The notes under the pieces: generated by a model | Told to the model about the DNA's origin: nothing | What the model saw: only the letters and a program-made list of their open reading frames with translations | The model's database searches: none | Position numbers and translations under genes: made by a program | Assembly: GCA_015492115.1 (NCBI GenBank) | Contig: WGFS01000210.1 | Span: 1 to 23,053 of the forward strand | Origin: Aquificaceae bacterium | GTDB taxonomy: Bacteria > Aquificota > Aquificia > Aquificales > Aquificaceae | Direction of reading: 5' to 3' | Length of the DNA stretch: 23,053 nt | Part shown: one piece after another, positions 1-7,665 of the stretch | Layout: each line of letters begins with the position of its first letter | Numbering within the stretch: position 1 is the stretch's first letter

Positions 1-3
1 GAC

Positions 4-450
4 CTAAATGGGGGAATTTCCACTCAGGACTTCCTCACGGAGTTTCTGGAGCTCCTCAAACATCTCCTTGGTGTTGAATCGCGTCTGGTAGGTGTCCAGC
101 ATCAGTCTCCAGTCCCAGTAGTTGTTCTTAGCCTCAAGGAAGGAGACCTTCTCAAGCCTGTCGTTCACAAACACCGCAAGGAAGGTGGAGGCTATGGGTC
201 CGGGCTGTCTCTGGTGCTGCCAGACGAGAACTCCCATCACGAAACACTCCTTCCCGTTCCTCTCGCCGAAGCCCGCTATCCCGAGGATGTCCTCCACCTG
301 GGTTGGGTAGAGCTTCTTCAGTCCGTCCCTGAAGGGTTCCACAAGAGCGAGGAACTCCTCCTGGGAGAGTCTCCGGGCTCTTTCCTCTCTACCCCCTTTC
401 CTTTCCTCCTCCCCTCCGTCGGAGGGGAACCTTATCACCTTTCCCATCAC
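4..450 (-). CDS. Conserved-looking hypothetical protein, 148 aa
   Basis: I do not recognise this protein. The first 30 or so residues are short-repeat-like and highly charged (several Arg/Lys/Glu/Gly), followed by a helical stretch (about 28-55) and a probable alpha/beta core (about 56-105) containing GIAGFGERNGKECFVMGVL. An aromatic patch (NNYWDWRLMLDTYQTRF, 109-125) precedes a terminal helix. There is no signal peptide or membrane segment, so it is probably cytoplasmic. It follows the cupin gene on the same strand. The start used here is GTG at 450, which overlaps the cupin stop (GTGA). The next codon, ATG at 447, is an equally good start. The stop lies only 3 bp from the window edge, so the downstream context is not visible. 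Function unknown. Confidence 0.7.
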   Translation of the reverse strand: MMGKVIRFPSDGGEEERKGGREERARRLSQEEFLALVEPFRDGLKKLYPTQVEDILGIAGFGERNGKECFVMGVLVWQHQRQPGPIASTFLAVFVNDRLEKVSFLEAKNNYWDWRLMLDTYQTRFNTKEMFEELQKLREEVLSGNSPI

Positions 451-737
451 TTAGACCCGCAAACGTACCTTACTCCTCTCTCGGTTTTAGCCCAGTGAGG
501 GGTATTCGGCTCAAGCTCTATCATGTCCCCCTCTCTCAGGACTACCTCCTCTCCCTCCGCACCGATAACAACCTCTCCCTCCACGACCCACCTCACCTCT
601 CTGTCCGGATGGGTATGGGTTGGATAGTACGTTCCGGGAGCGTCCGACCAGGTGTAAACCGAGTATCCCCTCTCTCTGAGGATCTCCTTTATCTTCTCCT
701 CATCCTTTATCCCCGTGGACTCTAATCTGATCCTCAT
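447..737 (-). CDS. Small single-domain cupin protein, 96 aa
   Basis: A compact cupin (beta-barrel) fold. Cupin motif 1 is visible as HTHPDREVRWVVEG (41-54), with likely metal ligands His41, His43 and Glu47. Motif 2 is GDMIELEPNTPH (70-81), with His81 as the fourth ligand. About 38 residues precede the barrel, and some contribute helices (KDEEKIKEILRERG). Single-domain cupins of this size bind a metal and range from enzymes to sensors, so the substrate cannot be read from sequence. The gene is divergent from epmA with only 14 bp between start codons. It appears to start a transcription unit with the 148-aa gene, which it overlaps by 4 bp. No Shine-Dalgarno precedes the ATG, but a perfect TATAAT lies 9 nt upstream, suggesting a leaderless message. 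Confidence 0.85.
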   Translation of the reverse strand: MRIRLESTGIKDEEKIKEILRERGYSVYTWSDAPGTYYPTHTHPDREVRWVVEGEVVIGAEGEEVVLREGDMIELEPNTPHWAKTERGVRYVCGSK

Positions 738-746
738 GGAATTAAA

Positions 747-752
747 ATTATA
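747..752 (-). promoter_or_regulatory. -10 element of the cupin gene, probable leaderless start
   Basis: Reading the minus strand, a perfect TATAAT sits 9 nt before the cupin ATG. No GGAGG-like sequence lies between. With normal -10 to +1 spacing, transcription would begin 1-3 nt before the start codon. The element overlaps the epmA start codon on the other strand. I could not identify a convincing -35. Confidence 0.5.
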
Positions 753-1636
753 TGCTGTCCATGCTCTTAGAAAAGTGGGACGAGTTCTTAAACAGACTCA
801 GAGAATTCTTCAGGAAAAGGGGTTATCTGGAGGTCTCAACACCCGTTCTCCTGAAGTTTCCCAACCTTGACCCTAACGTTGAACCCATACAGGTGGAGGT
901 TAGACTGAAGGGAGAGAAGGAGACCCTGTGGCTCCAGACATCCCCCGAGTACTCCATGAAGAAGCTCCTCTCAAAATATAAGAGAGATATTTTCCAGATA
1001 GCCAAGGTCTTCAGGAACGACGAACACGGCAGGCTCCACCGCCTTGAGTTCCACATGCTTGAGTGGTACAGGATCGGAGAAGACTACCTCTGCCTTATAG
1101 AAGAGATAAAGGAGCTCCTCTCGGAGCTTTTCGGCTTTAATGAGTTTGAGGAAATTAGCGTAGCGGAGGCCTTTGAAAGCTATTTGGGAATAGGGCTAAG
1201 CGAAGACGAGGGGGAGCTCAGGGAAGCTCTGAGAGAGAGGGGTATTTACTACAAGGAAGGGGAGGACTGGGAGACACTCTTCTACAGAGCTTTCATAGAG
1301 GTTGAGAGAAAGCTCGGCTTTGGGAAACCAACCTTTCTAAAGGACTTCCCTGAGAGGCTCTGTGCCCTCGCAAGGGTAGAAAATGGGATAGCCCAGAGGT
1401 TTGAGCTGTTTATCAAGGGGATTGAGCTCGCCAACGGCTGGACAGAAGAGACAGACCCGGAAGAGGTGAGGAGAAGGCTAACAGTGGAAGCCAAGAAGAA
1501 AAATCTGCCCATAGACGAGGAGTTCATAAAGGCGCACCGCTCCATACCCCCCTGCGCAGGATGTTCCATCGGGGTGGACAGGCTATTTATGATCTGGATG
1601 GGAAAGGAGAGCCTTGACGATATAGAATTATTTTAA
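752..1636 (+). CDS. epmA: EF-P--lysine ligase (EpmA/GenX/PoxA family)
   Basis: Class II lysyl-tRNA-synthetase-like catalytic domain without the anticodon-binding domain. At 294 aa it is the size of EpmA (about 325 aa) rather than LysS (about 500). Motif 1 is RGYLEVSTPVL (23-33). Motif 2 is VFRNDEHGRLHRLEFHMLEW (86-105). The ATP/lysine site FELFIKGIELANGW lies at 217-230 and motif 3 GCSIGVDRLFMIW at 270-282. In this family the enzyme activates lysine, preferably (R)-beta-lysine, and transfers it to a conserved Lys of elongation factor P. A lysine 2,3-aminomutase homologue that could supply beta-lysine is at 12482; no efp gene is in the window. It heads a tight run with a small unknown gene and metF. 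ATG at 761 is a possible alternative start; neither start has a Shine-Dalgarno sequence. Confidence 0.9.
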   Translation: MLSMLLEKWDEFLNRLREFFRKRGYLEVSTPVLLKFPNLDPNVEPIQVEVRLKGEKETLWLQTSPEYSMKKLLSKYKRDIFQIAKVFRNDEHGRLHRLEFHMLEWYRIGEDYLCLIEEIKELLSELFGFNEFEEISVAEAFESYLGIGLSEDEGELREALRERGIYYKEGEDWETLFYRAFIEVERKLGFGKPTFLKDFPERLCALARVENGIAQRFELFIKGIELANGWTEETDPEEVRRRLTVEAKKKNLPIDEEFIKAHRSIPPCAGCSIGVDRLFMIWMGKESLDDIELF

Positions 1637-1638
1637 CC

Positions 1639-1974
1639 ATGAACACCTTTGAAGTCTTCCTTGAGATAGTTTTAAGGTTCTCCGACCTAAAGTGGTCTGA
1701 GTTCAGGGACGACCTCACAGTGAAGTGCATGAAGGCTCTCAGGAAGTTCAGGGACGGCAAGAGTGTGGATGAGGTTCTCTCAGACAAAAGGCTATCTTCA
1801 GAGATAGAGGGGGTGCTTGGTCTTTTAAAGGACTTCTCAAGCTCAAGTTCAGCGGAGGAGGTGAACAGGCTCATAGACGCCCTCGGAATGTTCACGAAGG
1901 CTCCCGCACCCTGTAAGATGAAGATAATAGCCCTGATAGAGACGATGCTCGGCAGAGTGGAGGCGAAGGGTTGA
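1639..1974 (+). CDS. Small helical protein of unknown function, 111 aa
   Basis: I recognise no family. It is predicted almost wholly helical and soluble, with a Ser run (SSSSS, about 67-71) between two helical halves and two cysteines (Cys30 and Cys92, the latter in APAPCKMK). Support for a real gene: the start codon lies 2 nt after the epmA stop, the stop overlaps the metF TTG start (TTGA), and codon use matches its neighbours. No Shine-Dalgarno is visible, so translation is probably coupled to epmA. The operon position between a translation-factor modifier and a folate enzyme does not tell its role. Confidence 0.75.
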   Translation: MNTFEVFLEIVLRFSDLKWSEFRDDLTVKCMKALRKFRDGKSVDEVLSDKRLSSEIEGVLGLLKDFSSSSSAEEVNRLIDALGMFTKAPAPCKMKIIALIETMLGRVEAKG

Positions 1975-2867
1975 AGATAGGTGACCTGCTAAGGAAGGGT
2001 GTCTTCTCCGTCTCTTTTGAGTTCTTCCCTCCAAAGACCCCCGAAGGGGAGAGACAGCTCTTTGAAACCGTAAGGGAACTCAAAGAGTTAAAGCCCACAT
2101 TCGTCTCCGTCACCTACGGTGCGGGAGGCTCCACGAGGGACAGGACGAGGAGGGTGGTGAAGAGGATACACGAGGAGATAGGCTTGACCGTTATGGCTCA
2201 CCTCACCTGCATAGCCCACACGAGGGAGGAGCTGATGGAGATACTTGAGGACTACAGGAGTATAGGTATAGAGAACATCCTAGCCCTGAGGGGGGATATT
2301 CCCCGGGACATGCCCGACTTCAGACCTCCCGAGGGAGCATGCAGGTACGCGAAGGAGCTCGTTGAGCTGATAAGGAGAAGGTTCGGGGATCACTTCTCCG
2401 TAGGGGTCGCAAGTTACCCTGAGGGACACCCCGAGTCCCCCAACATGGAATGGGAGATAAGGTTCTTCAAGGAGAAGGTTGATGCTGGAGCTGACTTCTC
2501 CATAACCCAGATGTTCTTTGAGAACAGGTATTACTACGAGTTCGTGGAGCTCTGCGATAGGGCTGGGATAGAGATACCCATAATCCCCGGGATAATGCCT
2601 ATAACCAACTTCAGGCAGATAAAGAAGTTCGCCAGCATGTGCGGGGCGACCATACCCCAGTCCCTCATAGAGAGGATGGAGCCTGTAGAGGACAGACCGG
2701 AAGAGGTTGCCAAGATAGGTGTTGAGTTTGCCATAGGGCAGTGCGAAGAGCTTTTGAAGAACGGAGTCCCCGGACTGCACTTCTACACCCTGAACAAATC
2801 CAGAGCCACCATAGAGATATACAGCGCCATAAAGGACATGGTTCCCGTCAGGGACCTATATGCCTGA
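1971..2867 (+). CDS. metF: 5,10-methylenetetrahydrofolate reductase
   Basis: FAD-dependent TIM-barrel enzyme reducing 5,10-methylene-THF to 5-methyl-THF for methionine synthesis and C1 metabolism. The 298-aa length matches bacterial MetF (about 296). Diagnostic stretches are VSFEFFPPKTPEG near the N-terminus, whose Glu17 matches the catalytic Glu28 of E. coli MetF. Others are HLTCIAHTREEL (77-88), NILALRGD (102-109, Asp109 matching Asp120), and ITQMFFEN further on. It starts with TTG at 1971, overlapping the preceding stop by 4 nt (TTGA), so translational coupling is likely. The 3' end overlaps the convergent 473-aa gene by 20 bp. Confidence 0.93.
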   Translation: MKIGDLLRKGVFSVSFEFFPPKTPEGERQLFETVRELKELKPTFVSVTYGAGGSTRDRTRRVVKRIHEEIGLTVMAHLTCIAHTREELMEILEDYRSIGIENILALRGDIPRDMPDFRPPEGACRYAKELVELIRRRFGDHFSVGVASYPEGHPESPNMEWEIRFFKEKVDAGADFSITQMFFENRYYYEFVELCDRAGIEIPIIPGIMPITNFRQIKKFASMCGATIPQSLIERMEPVEDRPEEVAKIGVEFAIGQCEELLKNGVPGLHFYTLNKSRATIEIYSAIKDMVPVRDLYA

Positions 2868-4269
2868 CGAAGGAAGGGATCTCCTCGCTTCTGAGCCAGC
2901 CTGCCTCCTCCAGCTTCTCGTCCACGAAGCTTTTATCCTTACCAAGCTTATTAGCAAGGTACTCAACGAACCCCGCCCTGTCACCTTTGAACTTCTCTAT
3001 CTCCTCATCGCTCACCTCGGGAAATCTTGATATCACCCTTTTCTTCACTTCATCCCAGGCGGACTTGTTCTCGTAGAGGACAAACTTCTTGTTCCTGACA
3101 CCCGTCTTCGTAACGAGCTCTTTGAGCTGTTGAACCATCTCAGGGTCGTAGGTTACTATAGCTTCCGCCATAACAGGGTCAAGGGTGTAGTAAACGCCGA
3201 AGAGCTTACCCAGTAGCCTCCTCTTGGTTCTTATAAAGAGGGTGAGCTTGTCCTTAACCTCTTCAAGCTTCTCGTAGAGGAGTTCCCAGTAGTTGAGAAG
3301 CTCAAGCTCAAGACCACCTAAGTACCTCACGTGAGCGGTCAGCTCGCTTATACTGAAGCTCTTCTTCTCAGGCACCTTTGGTCTCTCAGAGTTTGGTCTC
3401 GTATCCCCATAGTCCGCGTGGACGTCGGTGTGTATAGGAGGTATGATGTGGTAGCTCTCTGATTCCCAGCCAGCCTTCCTCAGTATCTGTTCAGCACCGT
3501 GTTCATCAAGGTTGTACTTCTCCATCAAGAGCTTCTTAAGACCCTCTCTGTCCTTCCTGTATTTGTCCAGTTCCTCATCTGGTATTTCAACCTCAACGTA
3601 AACGAGCCGTTCCTCTCCGTTCTCATCTCTGAGTATTACATTCTTCCTCCCATTTATGTTCCTTCTTATGAACTCCCAGTCCATATCCGTCATTATCGGC
3701 TCCGGGTGCCAGCGGGTGTCCATCTCACTCTCCAGCTCCAGATAGGGGACGGTCTCGTACCAGGTCGCCTTGGTGAGTTTCTCTTCTATGAGTTCGTCAG
3801 GCTCGCCCAACCTTTCCCTTACATACTCCACAAACTCCTTTCTCTTGAACCTGAACCTGTCTATCTCTTCAAAGGTCAGTTCGGGGAAGAATATCTTCAG
3901 CTTGTACCTTATGTAGTCCCAGTTCCCAAAGAGGTTCTGAGGCTCCAGTATCTCTTCAAAGTATGGGTGCTTCTTTATAAAGTCAAAGTAGTAGGAGATA
4001 TACTGCCTCACCCTCGGGTCTGTGTTTATCAGAGCTGACATGAACTTGGGGTCAAATTGCTTTATCATAGCCAGGAGACGGGCAACGTTCACCTTCTTTA
4101 TGTTGTGAAGATGACACAGCTCTATGGCGTAGTCTTTGGGGATCCTGTGGTTGATCTTGCAGTACTCGTTCATGACGTCCATCTCTCTCTTGAGAAGTTC
4201 CCTCAGGAGGACGAGCTTCTCAGTCTGAGAAAGACCTTCCTTTAAAATAAGAGTTTCAAATACTCCCAT
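2848..4269 (-). CDS. 473-aa protein with internal duplication and CsbD/YjbJ-like repeats
   Basis: Not recognised as a named protein. It is soluble, very charged and helical. A Trp-to-Trp segment occurs three times: residues 117-170, 198-268 (with about 17 extra residues) and 405-458. Copies 1 and 3 align without gaps over 54 residues with 21 identities by my hand count, sharing FPE, EEI, a central F..R motif, FVEY, LG, EEKL or DEKL, and the end Trp. The pattern W..(K)..F.EL(T/S)..E(I/L)...(K)R..(F/L)V..L....(..)..W resembles the CsbD/YjbJ stress-protein domain. The region before each outer copy also looks duplicated (FDPKFMSALINTDP at 72-85, LDPVMAEAIVTYDP at 363-376). The N-terminal helices (ELLKREMDVMNEY, then IELCHLHNIKKVN) vaguely suggest a ferritin-like bundle. 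The ATG has a strong AGGGAGGTGG ribosome site. A stress or scaffold role is only a guess. Confidence 0.8.
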   Translation of the reverse strand: MGVFETLILKEGLSQTEKLVLLRELLKREMDVMNEYCKINHRIPKDYAIELCHLHNIKKVNVARLLAMIKQFDPKFMSALINTDPRVRQYISYYFDFIKKHPYFEEILEPQNLFGNWDYIRYKLKIFFPELTFEEIDRFRFKRKEFVEYVRERLGEPDELIEEKLTKATWYETVPYLELESEMDTRWHPEPIMTDMDWEFIRRNINGRKNVILRDENGEERLVYVEVEIPDEELDKYRKDREGLKKLLMEKYNLDEHGAEQILRKAGWESESYHIIPPIHTDVHADYGDTRPNSERPKVPEKKSFSISELTAHVRYLGGLELELLNYWELLYEKLEEVKDKLTLFIRTKRRLLGKLFGVYYTLDPVMAEAIVTYDPEMVQQLKELVTKTGVRNKKFVLYENKSAWDEVKKRVISRFPEVSDEEIEKFKGDRAGFVEYLANKLGKDKSFVDEKLEEAGWLRSEEIPSFVRHIGP

Positions 4270-4273
4270 GGTA

Positions 4274-4283
4274 CCACCTCCCT
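4274..4283 (-). promoter_or_regulatory. Strong ribosome-binding site of the 473-aa protein gene
   Basis: The minus strand reads AGGGAGGTGG, with the GGAGG core 7 nt before the ATG at 4269. This near-perfect anti-16S match contrasts with the missing Shine-Dalgarno at many other first genes in the window and suggests the protein is made in quantity. Confidence 0.7.
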
Positions 4284-4295
4284 AACTTTTAATTT

Positions 4296-5258
4296 CTAAA
4301 CTTTGCGAACCCGGGCACTGACCAATCTCAGCGTTTCAGAGAGGATGAGGGAAGGTTCTATCTCAAGGCAACGGTAGTCACCGAACCTGCAGGCGCCTCT
4401 TCCATGCACGTCGCAGGGCTGACACTCCAAACCCCTGAAGACCACCTTCCCCTCCTCCGGGTATAGGGAGAAACCAAAGGTAGGGTGCGTCCCCCCGTAT
4501 ATCTGAACCGCCGGTGTCTTGACCGCTCTTGCACAGTGGAGTAGCCCCGAATCGTTACCCACGAACACCTTCGCCAGACTGATAACCCCAAGGACGTCAG
4601 CGAGTCCCAGACGACCGCACAGGTTAACACCTTCAACCTTTCCGAGAAACCTTCTATCATCCTCATCCCCGAGCCAGACAACCTCAAAGTTGTTCTCCCT
4701 GAGGAGCTCCGCCACTTCCTTGAAGTAAGGGTACCTCTTCTTCCTGTACCTCGCCCCGGGTCCCAGAGCTATAAACTCCTCTGAAGGGAGTACTTCCCTG
4801 AGTTTCTCAAGCCTCTCCTCAGAGACAAGGATCTTGGGGAAGGGATCTGCGGGCTCACCTATACTCCCGAGAGCATTCAGATAGCTCTCAGTGACGTAGT
4901 AAGGTGTGCGAAAGCGCTGGAACCTGACAGCGAGACGTCTCCTCAGAGAGCCCTTCTTGTAAGAGAGCCACCTTCCACCCAGCTTTCTCCTCAGCCGGAA
5001 CGTCCTCAGATTCCTGTGAACGTCCACGAAGAGGTCAAACCTCTGCCTTCTCAGCTCTTCTATAAGCTCTTCGCTGAAGAGCTCCTCCCTGGTCGTGCCT
5101 ATCGCGTTTATCCTCCAGTCGTCCTCAAAGAGGGTGTGGTAAGGCTTGAAGGTTAGAAGGAAGGGCTTGTAGCCTGCCCTTACAAGAGGTTCTATGAGGA
5201 CCGAGGAGAGGACAACGTCTCCCAGAGAGGAGAGGCGGACTACGAGAGCCTTCTTCAT
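4296..5258 (-). CDS. Glycosyltransferase family 9 (ADP-heptose:LPS heptosyltransferase-like)
   Basis: GT-B fold enzyme of the WaaC/WaaF/WaaQ type that transfers heptose from ADP-heptose to lipopolysaccharide core at the cytoplasmic face of the inner membrane. The N-terminus KALVVRLSSLGDVVLS is the standard GT9 opening. The C-terminal sugar-nucleotide site reads GNDSGLLHCARAVKTPAV, followed by IYGGTHPTFGF and a Cys-rich tail (ECQPCDVHGRGACRFGDYRC) typical of heptosyltransferases. Length 320 aa is slightly shorter than the usual 330-350. Its start overlaps the moaD stop by one base (TAATG), so the two are probably co-transcribed although functionally unrelated. It supports a Gram-negative envelope. 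The exact acceptor, and therefore a Waa letter, cannot be assigned. Confidence 0.88.
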   Translation of the reverse strand: MKKALVVRLSSLGDVVLSSVLIEPLVRAGYKPFLLTFKPYHTLFEDDWRINAIGTTREELFSEELIEELRRQRFDLFVDVHRNLRTFRLRRKLGGRWLSYKKGSLRRRLAVRFQRFRTPYYVTESYLNALGSIGEPADPFPKILVSEERLEKLREVLPSEEFIALGPGARYRKKRYPYFKEVAELLRENNFEVVWLGDEDDRRFLGKVEGVNLCGRLGLADVLGVISLAKVFVGNDSGLLHCARAVKTPAVQIYGGTHPTFGFSLYPEEGKVVFRGLECQPCDVHGRGACRFGDYRCLEIEPSLILSETLRLVSARVRKV

Positions 5259-5494
5259 TATCCACCGCTCACAGGCGGTATTATCGCAACCTTCTCATCG
5301 CCCTCAAGCACGTAATCTTCTCCAACGTACTCCTCGTTAACCGCAAACTTGACCCTGTCTATGAGCTCGGCGACCTCAGGGTGTTCTTCCTTTAGTTTCT
5401 CTCTCAGCTTACTTATGGTGCCCTTGAACTCAACGTCCTCTTCAGAGATCCCAAGCTTATCTCTCAGCACTGAGAAGTAAAAGACCCTTGGCAT
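5258..5494 (-). CDS. moaD: MoaD/ThiS-family sulfur carrier protein
   Basis: A 78-aa ubiquitin-like (beta-grasp) protein with the diagnostic C-terminal Gly-Gly (IIPPVSGG). The family glycine is adenylated and then thiocarboxylated to deliver sulfur. MoaD is the small subunit of molybdopterin synthase, and the FYFSVLRDKLG start and PPVSGG end fit MoaD better than ThiS. No moaE or other cofactor gene is nearby, so another sulfur-carrier role remains possible. The ATG is fixed by family length. No Shine-Dalgarno precedes it, but a TATATT lies 7 nt upstream. It is divergent from the Crp-type regulator with 31 bp between the start codons. Confidence 0.85.
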   Translation of the reverse strand: MPRVFYFSVLRDKLGISEEDVEFKGTISKLREKLKEEHPEVAELIDRVKFAVNEEYVGEDYVLEGDEKVAIIPPVSGG

Positions 5495-5516
5495 AGGAAT
5501 AAATATAAACTAAAAT
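5488..5516 (+). promoter_or_regulatory. Predicted promoter of the Crp-type regulator
   Basis: TTGGCA at 5488-5493, a 17-bp spacer, and TAAAAT at 5511-5516, followed by exactly 9 nt to the ATG with no Shine-Dalgarno. This is the best full sigma70-type promoter in the window and predicts a leaderless or nearly leaderless mRNA. The -35 lies inside the start of the divergent moaD gene. Confidence 0.55.
5502..5507 (-). promoter_or_regulatory. -10 element of moaD
   Basis: The minus strand reads TATATT, 7 nt before the moaD ATG, with no ribosome site between. No clear -35 is visible. It lies between the -35 and -10 of the divergent regulator gene, so the two promoters interleave. Confidence 0.4.
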
Positions 5517-5525
5517 CTTTACAGC

Positions 5526-6212
5526 ATGGGGGAGACGGGGAGAATCATAGACTTTTTGAGAAAGAGCGTCCTGTTCCGAAATCTTCCCGAGAGCGATCTC
5601 AGGAAGATATCTCTCAAGTTTGAGTTCATGGACCTCCCCATGGGGGAGGTTCTCTTCTACGAAAAGGATACGAGCAGTGACATGTACCTGATACTTGAGG
5701 GTAAGGTGCGCGCATCCCTCTTTGACGAGCACGGAAACGAGCTCGTTCTTGCAGAACTCGGTCCCGGGGAGTTCTTAGGGGAGATGAGCATGATAGACCA
5801 GCTCCCGAGGTCTGCAACGGTGATCGCGGAGGAACCCACAAAGCTCGCGTCCCTGAGCAGAGACGCCTTCCTCAAAATTCTCAGGGAGAACCCGGACATA
5901 TCGGTCAACGTTATAAAGGCTCTTGTCGCGCGTCTCAGAAGGACGGACTATATGGTAGAGGCTCTCGCCTTCCGAAATGTGGAGAGCAGGATAGTGAAGT
6001 TCCTCTTGGAGGTGGGAAGGGAAAGGGGGGTCACCGAGAACGGGAAGTTCAAGGTCAGGAAGATGACCCACAGGGATCTCGCCTCAAGGGTAGGCTCCTC
6101 AAGGGAGGCTGTCACCAAGGCTTTAAAGGCTTTAAACTTCAAGGGAGTTATAGAGGATTCGGGAAACTTCTGGCTCGTGTCTCCCAACGCCGAAGAGGAG
6201 ATAGACCCCTAA
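5526..6212 (+). CDS. Crp/Fnr-family transcriptional regulator (cNMP-type sensor)
   Basis: 228 aa with the two-domain Crp layout. The N-terminal cyclic-nucleotide-type beta barrel covers about 15-130 and has the phosphate-binding cassette GEFLGEMSMIDQLPRSATV (81-99), so the Glu and Arg-Ser positions that hold cAMP in Crp (here Glu86, Arg95, Ser96) are present. A dimer helix covers about 125-150 and a winged helix-turn-helix THRDLASRVGSSREAVTKAL lies at 181-200. It lacks the N-terminal cysteines of Fnr, so it is not an Fe-S oxygen sensor. The effector is unknown. It stands alone, divergent from moaD, and its stop overlaps gltX by 4 bp. An FNR-like palindrome at 12328-12339 is a candidate target. 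Confidence 0.9.
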   Translation: MGETGRIIDFLRKSVLFRNLPESDLRKISLKFEFMDLPMGEVLFYEKDTSSDMYLILEGKVRASLFDEHGNELVLAELGPGEFLGEMSMIDQLPRSATVIAEEPTKLASLSRDAFLKILRENPDISVNVIKALVARLRRTDYMVEALAFRNVESRIVKFLLEVGRERGVTENGKFKVRKMTHRDLASRVGSSREAVTKALKALNFKGVIEDSGNFWLVSPNAEEEIDP

Positions 6213-7624
6213 GAGATCCTGTCAAGCACCTTTTGAATTCTTCCGACCATCCTCTCCTTTGGGAGGGTTGAGAGGAGTATATCTATCCCCACCCCCTCAA
6301 GCTGTCCCGTCACCGCGATCCTGAGGGAGTGCCATATCTCCTTAGGCTTCACCCCGAGCTCCTTCTGTATCTCCCTGGCGAGGGCTTTCACATCCTCAGG
6401 AGTATTCAGCTCCTTTTCCTCCAGCTTCCGGAGGAAGGTGCTCAGGACATCGTAGCTCCTCATGTCCTCAAGCCTTGCCCAGAACTCCGGCGCTATCTCT
6501 ACATCGTCCACGAAGAAGGGTCTGAGCTTCTCCACAGCTTCGGTGAAGGTATCGTAGGCATCTCTCGTTCTCTCCAGGACCTTTTTAACGTAATCTTCGT
6601 CGCTCACGTCGTAGCCTGCGGACTCGAGGAAGGGGAGGATTGCCTCGTAGAGCCTTTCAAGGCTTATAATCTCCCTTATGTAAACCCCATTCATCCACCT
6701 GAGCTTCTCTCTGTTGAAGACCGCAGGTGCGGAGTTCACATCCTTTAGGTCAAAGAGCTCTATAAGTTCTTCTCTGGAAAATATCTCTCTCTCAGAACCC
6801 GGGGGAGACCATCCCAGAAGACACAGGTAGTTGAAGAGCGCCTCTGGAAGGAAGCCCTCCTCCCTGTAGTTCCTGACAGAGACAGCTCCGTGTCTCTTTG
6901 ATAGCTTGCTCCTGTCCTCACCCAGTATAACTGGCAGGTGGGCAAACCTCGGAACCTCAAAGCCGAGCGCCCTGTATATGAGTATCTGCTTTGGTGTGTT
7001 GGGTATGTGGTCTTCCCCCCTCACCACGTGGGTTATCCCCATCAGGGCGTCGTCCACAACGACGACGAAGTTGTAGGTTGGGCTCCCGTCGCTTCTGACT
7101 ATAACGAAGTCCCCGAAGTCGTCCGCGTTTATGGATATGTGTCCCTTCACGAGGTCCTCAAAGACGATCTCCTCACCGTCAGGGACACGGAAGCGTATAG
7201 TGAAGGGCTTCCCCTCTCTTTTGAGTTCCTCCACCTCCTCAGGTGCAAGAGTTCTACACTTCCCGGAGTACCTGTAGGCGACCCCCCTCCTCTGTGCCTC
7301 CTCTCTTTCTCTCTCAAGTTCTTCCTGGGTGCAGAAGCATGGGTAGGCGTGCCCGCTCTGGAGAAGCTTTTCAACGTACTCTCTGTATATATCAAACCTC
7401 TCCGACTGCCTGTAGAACTCGTCCCACTCTATACCGAGCCACTCAAGGTCTTTCAGGAGCATTTCCTCGTACTCCTTCCTTGAGCGCTCCCTGTCGGTAT
7501 CCTCTATCCTGAGGACAAACCTACCGTCGTTGTGTCTGGCGAAGAGGTAGCTGAATATGGCGGTCCTCGCATTACCGAGGTGCAGATACCCTGTAGGACT
7601 TGGTGCGAAACGGGTCTTAACCAT
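6209..7624 (-). CDS. gltX: Glutamyl-tRNA synthetase
   Basis: Class I aminoacyl-tRNA synthetase that charges tRNA-Glu. The N-terminus TRFAPSPTGYLHLGNAR carries the HIGH-equivalent (HLGN, 15-18), and SKLSKRHG (239-246) is the KMSKS loop. A zinc-type knuckle is visible at CFC (96-98) and Cys123. The 471-aa length and order match bacterial GltX, including the C-terminal helical anticodon-binding part. The start is fixed by the conserved N-terminus. A perfect TATAAT lies 9 nt before the ATG without a Shine-Dalgarno, so it probably has a leaderless message. It converges with the Crp-type gene, with stop codons overlapping in the tetranucleotide CTAA. Confidence 0.96.
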   Translation of the reverse strand: MVKTRFAPSPTGYLHLGNARTAIFSYLFARHNDGRFVLRIEDTDRERSRKEYEEMLLKDLEWLGIEWDEFYRQSERFDIYREYVEKLLQSGHAYPCFCTQEELEREREEAQRRGVAYRYSGKCRTLAPEEVEELKREGKPFTIRFRVPDGEEIVFEDLVKGHISINADDFGDFVIVRSDGSPTYNFVVVVDDALMGITHVVRGEDHIPNTPKQILIYRALGFEVPRFAHLPVILGEDRSKLSKRHGAVSVRNYREEGFLPEALFNYLCLLGWSPPGSEREIFSREELIELFDLKDVNSAPAVFNREKLRWMNGVYIREIISLERLYEAILPFLESAGYDVSDEDYVKKVLERTRDAYDTFTEAVEKLRPFFVDDVEIAPEFWARLEDMRSYDVLSTFLRKLEEKELNTPEDVKALAREIQKELGVKPKEIWHSLRIAVTGQLEGVGIDILLSTLPKERMVGRIQKVLDRIS

Positions 7625-7633
7625 GGCTATTTA

Positions 7634-7639
7634 ATTATA
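7634..7639 (-). promoter_or_regulatory. -10 element of gltX, probable leaderless start
   Basis: Perfect TATAAT on the minus strand, 9 nt before the gltX ATG, with no ribosome site between. The divergent fbp -10 begins 12 bp away on the other strand, so the two promoters are back to back. Confidence 0.5.
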
Positions 7640-7651
7640 GGGAGTATGAGA

Positions 7652-7657
7652 TATAAT
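7652..7657 (+). promoter_or_regulatory. -10 element of the FBP aldolase/phosphatase gene
   Basis: Perfect TATAAT 48 nt before the ATG at 7706. It predicts transcription from about 7664 and a leader of about 40 nt, unlike the leaderless neighbours. No convincing -35 is seen. Confidence 0.45.
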
Positions 7658-7665
7658 AGACACGG

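Noticed and set aside
2280..2780. Open frame of 166 codons antisense to metF
   Set aside because: It is fully inside metF, which has clear catalytic motifs in the other strand; composition is that of a mirror frame.
3499..4038. Open frame of 179 codons antisense to the 473-aa gene
   Set aside because: The opposing frame has a strong ribosome site and internal protein repeats, whereas this one has neither start signals nor a recognisable family.
5526..6212. Fnr oxygen sensor
   Set aside because: The N-terminal cysteine cluster of Fnr is absent, whereas the nucleotide-type phosphate-binding cassette is present.
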